Shown here: positions 60,888-64,000 of the stretch, one piece after another | Position numbering within the stretch: the stretch's first letter is position 1 | Layout: every line of letters begins with the position of its first letter | NCBI RefSeq assembly: GCF_010548375.1 | Contig: NZ_JAAGLY010000008.1 | Span: forward strand, 62,001-126,000 | From: Streptomyces sp. SID13726 | GTDB lineage: Bacteria; Actinomycetota; Actinomycetes; Streptomycetales; Streptomycetaceae | DNA: 64,000 bases | Direction of reading: 5' to 3' | The notes under the pieces: model-generated | What the model was told of the DNA's origin: nothing | Databases searched by the model: none | Seen by the model: only the letters and a program-made list of their open reading frames with translations | Position numbers and translations under genes: made by a program

Positions 60888-62297
60888 TCAGTCCCGCGTC
60901 GGGTTCTGCTTCCGCCCGGTGATGACCAGCGCCGCGCCGCCCACGACGACCAGCGCGATGGCCGTACCGGCGATCAGCGGGGTCGCGCTGGTACCGCCCG
61001 TCTCGGCGAGGTTCACGTCGGTGCTGGGAGCGGCCACCATGGCGGGACTTGGCTCGCTGAGCGTCTGGGTCGTGGCCCCCGTCTCACTGCTGCGGGTGCG
61101 GCAGTCGAGGACTCCGGTGAACCGCTTGGTGAGGCCGTCGGTGCCGTTGATCGTGAAGTCGTACGCCTGGTCCTCCTGGAGCGGGACCGTCACCGTGCGG
61201 GACTCGCCCGCCGCGATGATGTACTCGGTGCCCATCAGCTCGAAGGCGAACTCCTCGTCGCCCTGGTTGACCGCGGTGATGTCCAGGCCGCCCGCCGTGC
61301 AGTTCCGGACCGCTGACAGGGCCGGTACGGCGCCCTGCTTCGCCCAGGTCGCGCTCGCCGTCGCCGAGACCGTCGACTCGCTGGACCCGGCCAGGATCTG
61401 TGTCTGGCTCCGGCTCTCGGAGGCGAAGGCCCGGCCGACCGGCACGGTGGTCGAGGCCTGCACGGTGAGGTCGGCCGAGCCCGCCGCCGCGTCCTCGGGG
61501 ACGTCGAAGTAGAGCTCGCTGCCGTTGACCGCGGAGGTCACCGGCTTGCCGTCCTTGCCGACGATCCGCACCCCGCTGGTGGCCGCGTCCGCGGGCGGTA
61601 CGACCGTGGTGCCGGCCGCGTTGGTGTGCACCGTCACCGGGCCGAGCAGCTCGCCGGGGTGGCCGGAGACCGCAGGCGGGTCCAGCGTCAGCGAGGCCGC
61701 GGGCTCGACGACGGCACGGGCGCTCTTCTCCAGGTAGTCCGCGAGCTTCTCGGCCTGCGGGTCGACGGCGTCCACGTCCGCGGCGTCCGAGTAGCGCCAG
61801 ATCGCGACCTGGGTACCGGCCGCCGCGTCCTGCTCGGTGAGCCCGGTGGCGCCGGCCTTGGCCGCCAGCGCGGCGAGATCGTTGACCTGCGGATAGGAGT
61901 TCTGCAGGATCCAACGGATCTTGCCCGCGCTCTTGTTGGCGCCCAGCGAGGTGCCGCTCCAGTCGGTCTCGTGGTACTTGGCGTCCTTCTGCGTCGGGTT
62001 GTAGAGGTCGACGCAGTACGTCTGGAGGGTGCCGCCGCCCTCGACGGACATCTCGAACAGCCCGGCGGACACCTGGAGATCGCCGTCGGTGTCGTGTATC
62101 ACCGCGTCGCCGAAGGTCTTCAGGCCTCCTATGGTGGCCGTCGCCCCTCTCTGGTTCTGCGTCGTCGCGTCCGCGGCCGCCGGGCTCGCGGCGGCCACCG
62201 CCGCACCGGCGGCGAGCAGGCCGGAGACGAACGTCGCGGCCGCGAGGCGAGCCGCGCCCCGGCCGCGCGCGGACAGCGCAGAGAACGCAGAAAACAC
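60888..62297 (-). CDS. Thioester-domain surface protein with sortase signal
   Basis: Secreted, wall-anchored protein of 469 residues. A signal peptide ends near SPAAADA. A TQXA thioester domain follows: the reactive Cys in LQTYCVDLYNP and Gln in AAGTQVAIWRYSD should form an internal Cys-Gln thioester that bonds covalently to host or surface amines. Beta-sandwich domains come next. The C-terminus has LAETGG, a hydrophobic helix and a KQNPTRD charged tail, the LAxTG signal of Streptomyces class E sortases. GTG 62297 with GAAGGGGAA upstream is preferred; the frame is open to 62384. Confidence 0.92.
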   Translation of the reverse strand: MFSAFSALSARGRGAARLAAATFVSGLLAAGAAVAAASPAAADATTQNQRGATATIGGLKTFGDAVIHDTDGDLQVSAGLFEMSVEGGGTLQTYCVDLYNPTQKDAKYHETDWSGTSLGANKSAGKIRWILQNSYPQVNDLAALAAKAGATGLTEQDAAAGTQVAIWRYSDAADVDAVDPQAEKLADYLEKSARAVVEPAASLTLDPPAVSGHPGELLGPVTVHTNAAGTTVVPPADAATSGVRIVGKDGKPVTSAVNGSELYFDVPEDAAAGSADLTVQASTTVPVGRAFASESRSQTQILAGSSESTVSATASATWAKQGAVPALSAVRNCTAGGLDITAVNQGDEEFAFELMGTEYIIAAGESRTVTVPLQEDQAYDFTINGTDGLTKRFTGVLDCRTRSSETGATTQTLSEPSPAMVAAPSTDVNLAETGGTSATPLIAGTAIALVVVGGAALVITGRKQNPTRD

Positions 62298-62476
62298 GGA
62301 ATTCCCCTTCGAGCAGGACCCGTTGACGGGCGGGGTGGCGGTCCCACCAGCAGAATCAGCAGCCCCGAGAGCTGTGTTCGGCATCCTAGGGACGCGGCCG
62401 CACCCCTCTTCCCGGGGATGCGGTCGGAAGATCGATCCGACTCGGAATCGTTATCGCCGAGGACGTTCACCGGCAG

Positions 62477-62528
62477 GGCTTATCGACAAATCGACCGGTG
62501 TCGTCCGGAACGCATTCGCCGATAAGCC
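62477..62528. other. Long inverted repeat between ssb and the thioester protein gene
   Basis: GGCTTATCG (62477-62485) and CGATAAGCC (62520-62528) are perfect 9-bp complements 34 nt apart, in the 265-bp gap between two minus-strand genes. It may form a stem in the RNA downstream of ssb, or be an operator for the surface-protein gene. No gene is supported in this gap. Confidence 0.4.
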
Positions 62529-62562
62529 GTACTTCGGTCAGAGCCGTGCGCCCGTCGCGGTG

Positions 62563-63018
62563 TCACGTCACCGCGACGGGCTCCTGTTCGGTCACGCTCT
62601 CAGCCGGCGGGGTCTCCCAGGACGGCTCCGGCTGCGCCCCCGTGACGGTGGTCTCCGGCCGCTGGGTACGCCGGAAGGCCGAGGTGCCGCGGGCGAGGTC
62701 GTGGCCGATCGCCACCGCGTCGATGTCGGCCGAGGTCCAGGAGGGCTGCCCCTCGCGTACCTCCGAACGCACCTTCAGACGGCCCTGGACGACCACGGGA
62801 TCGCCCACGTTGATCGACCCCGACACGTTCGTGGCGAGCTGCCGGTTGGCCCACACCGTGAAGAAGTTGGTGTGCCCGTCCGTCCATTCGTTCTTCTCGC
62901 GGTCCAGGTAGCGCGCGGTCGCCGCCAGCCGGAACCGCACCGACGCGCCCGTCGCCAGCTCGCGGTACACCGGCTGCGTCGCCACGTTGCCCACCGCGCA
63001 GATCATCGTCTCGTTCAT
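62563..63018 (-). CDS. ssb: Single-stranded DNA-binding protein
   Basis: OB-fold SSB of 151 residues. MNETMICAVGNVATQPVYRE opens the fold, and WTDGHTNFFTVWANRQLATNV and GDPVVVQGRLKVRS are typical. The C-terminus lacks the acidic DDDIPF tip of the main replication SSB, so this is the SsbB-type paralog, which in Streptomyces is linked to chromosome segregation in sporulation and to natural processing of single strands rather than core replication. Confidence 0.92.
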   Translation of the reverse strand: MNETMICAVGNVATQPVYRELATGASVRFRLAATARYLDREKNEWTDGHTNFFTVWANRQLATNVSGSINVGDPVVVQGRLKVRSEVREGQPSWTSADIDAVAIGHDLARGTSAFRRTQRPETTVTGAQPEPSWETPPAESVTEQEPVAVT

Positions 63019-63214
63019 CGCAGGTCACCCTCCCGGACATGCGTACGGGCCCGTCCCGTACGGCTGCTGCTGTCTGCGTGCCGACCGCGTCACCGCGATC
63101 GCCGCGAAGCCAGACTGCCTCCGTCGGGACGAGCCCGCCGAGCCCTGTGGACCGTCCACGGGTTGTGGACAACTCCGCCACCCGAACGAGGGACCCGGTG
63201 CCGGGCCACGCCCG

Positions 63215-64000
63215 TCACCCCACCCCGACGACCCTCCCGTACTGCTCCCGCACCTCCCGGTACCGCAGCAGCTCCGCCGCCACCGGATCCAGCACCCGGG
63301 CCCGCCCGCACCCGGCCGCCGCCTCCCGCAGCCGCCGTTCCGCGTCCACGCCGTAGCGCCGCGCGGGCCCCTTCGCCGCCATCCGGCAGCTCCACTCGAC
63401 GAGCGGCCCGCCGATGATCCCGGCCACCATCAGCAGCACCGGGACCCCGAGGTTCGGCGCCATGAACCCGACGATCTGGCCCACCAGCCACAGCCCGCCG
63501 ACGATCTGAAGCAGCGTCATGGACGCCTGGGCCAGCACGGCCGCGGGCCACCAGCCCGGCCGCGGCGGCTTGCCCGGCGGCAGCCCGGCCCGGGCCGTGA
63601 GCTCGTCCAGCGCCTCGGGAAGCCCCTGGGAGCCCCGTACGGCCGCCTCGCGCACCGCCTGCGCCCACGGCGCGGGCAGTCCCCCCGAGGCCCGGTCGGC
63701 GAGCGTGCGTACGGCCTGCTCGACGCGCTGCCGCGCGGTGGCCTCCTCGTCGGCCTGGGCGCGCAACGGCAGCCGCCCCGTGGCCGGTTCGCGCCGGTCC
63801 TCGTACCAGCGCCACCGCCGCAGCCAGGGCGTCCCGCACGCGCGGTTGGCGTTGCGCAGCCAGGCGCGCTGGGCCGCCTAACCGGCCGCGGTGGCGCCGA
63901 CGGCGTCCGCGAGCCGGGCGGCGAAGTCGTCGCGGGCCCGCTCGCTGAGGCCGGTGCGCCGCCCGGTCGCGTACACGGGCCGCAGCCGCCACGCCGCCGC
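63215..64000 (-). pseudogene. C-terminal part of a probable GTPase, interrupted by an in-frame TAG
   Basis: One frame stays coding-like from the window edge to 63215. It is broken only by TAG at 63878-63880: before it DDFAARLADAVGATAAG, after it AAQRAWLRNANRACGTPWLR, then RRWRWYEDRREPATGRLP. No ATG, GTG or Shine-Dalgarno sequence lies within the first 37 codons after the TAG (the first TTG is at 63766), so a separate downstream gene is unlikely. A CAG-to-TAG change would explain it. Two hydrophobic helices follow (about 63380-63530) and a basic tail. The overall look recalls the C-terminal half of actinobacterial YfjP-like GTPases encoded near ssbB; the GTPase domain is beyond the window. Confidence 0.6.

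Overview
This is a very GC-rich stretch of actinobacterial chromosome with strong third-position GC, frequent GTG/TTG starts and many overlapping stop/start pairs. The gene families present (ECF sigma/anti-sigma pairs, a CsnR-type chitosan-oligosaccharide operon, a PknG/GlnX/GlnH module, a LAETG-type sortase substrate, SsbB-like SSB, EttA) all point to Streptomyces. It looks like conserved chromosomal core with small accessory patches. No rRNA, tRNA, CRISPR array, insertion sequence or phage block was seen.

Layout. 1-9.4 kb: a serine hydrolase cut by the window edge, a Tat-type metallophosphoesterase, a Nudix hydrolase, a large secreted subtilase, an ECF sigma/anti-sigma pair and asd. 9.4-11.6 kb: a DUF1203-like protein, a 39-residue membrane peptide and a SigG-like sigma factor carrying an N-terminal zinc finger. 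11.6-15.6 kb: the most unusual locus. A ThiF/E1-like enzyme and an M50 membrane protease, both with PqqD/RRE-like N-termini, are divergent from two tandem, nearly identical 24-25-residue peptides and an M14-type carboxypeptidase. I read this as a candidate RiPP (ribosomally made, modified peptide) system that I do not recognise. 15.6-27.4 kb: pepN, a MarR/EamA pair with a perfect palindromic operator, malQ behind a 70-residue ORF, a PadR regulator whose ABC-transporter operon has collapsed by internal deletion, an HNH nuclease, an MscS channel and a secreted protein.

27.4-34.2 kb is the csnR-E-F-G-H-K operon (ROK repressor, ABC importer, GH4 glycosidase, sugar kinase) with a readable promoter and operator. 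34.8-46.2 kb is a seven-gene co-directional signalling cluster: a GlnX-like four-helix membrane protein, a GlnH-like amino-acid sensor, a coiled-coil protein, a PknG-like kinase with zinc ribbons and TPRs, a zinc-ribbon PP2C phosphatase, a VWA protein and a zinc-ribbon/collagen-like FHA protein. Extracellular amino-acid sensing would be passed to kinase/phosphatase control of FHA targets, as in mycobacterial GlnX-GlnH-PknG-GarA but with extra parts. 46.2-55.1 kb: a PCMT-like methyltransferase, a group II truncated haemoglobin and a two-permease FtsX/MacB-type ABC exporter. 55.1-64.0 kb: a thioesterase, ettA, a PQQ-propeller Ser/Thr kinase, a Ser-repeat membrane protein, a thioester surface adhesin, ssb, and the C-terminal part of a probable GTPase carrying an in-frame nonsense codon.

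A theme across the window is short, recent tandem duplication. It occurs at gene ends (spanning stop codons after the subtilase, the globin and the PadR-linked permease remnant), inside coding regions (24-bp and 9-bp arrays in the second FtsX permease) and between genes (8-, 9- and 33-bp units). Gene decay is also visible: the fused ABC remnant, a monooxygenase tail, a kinase-like fragment lacking its P-loop and the nonsense-bearing GTPase. Family assignments rest on motifs I can read; no database search was run.
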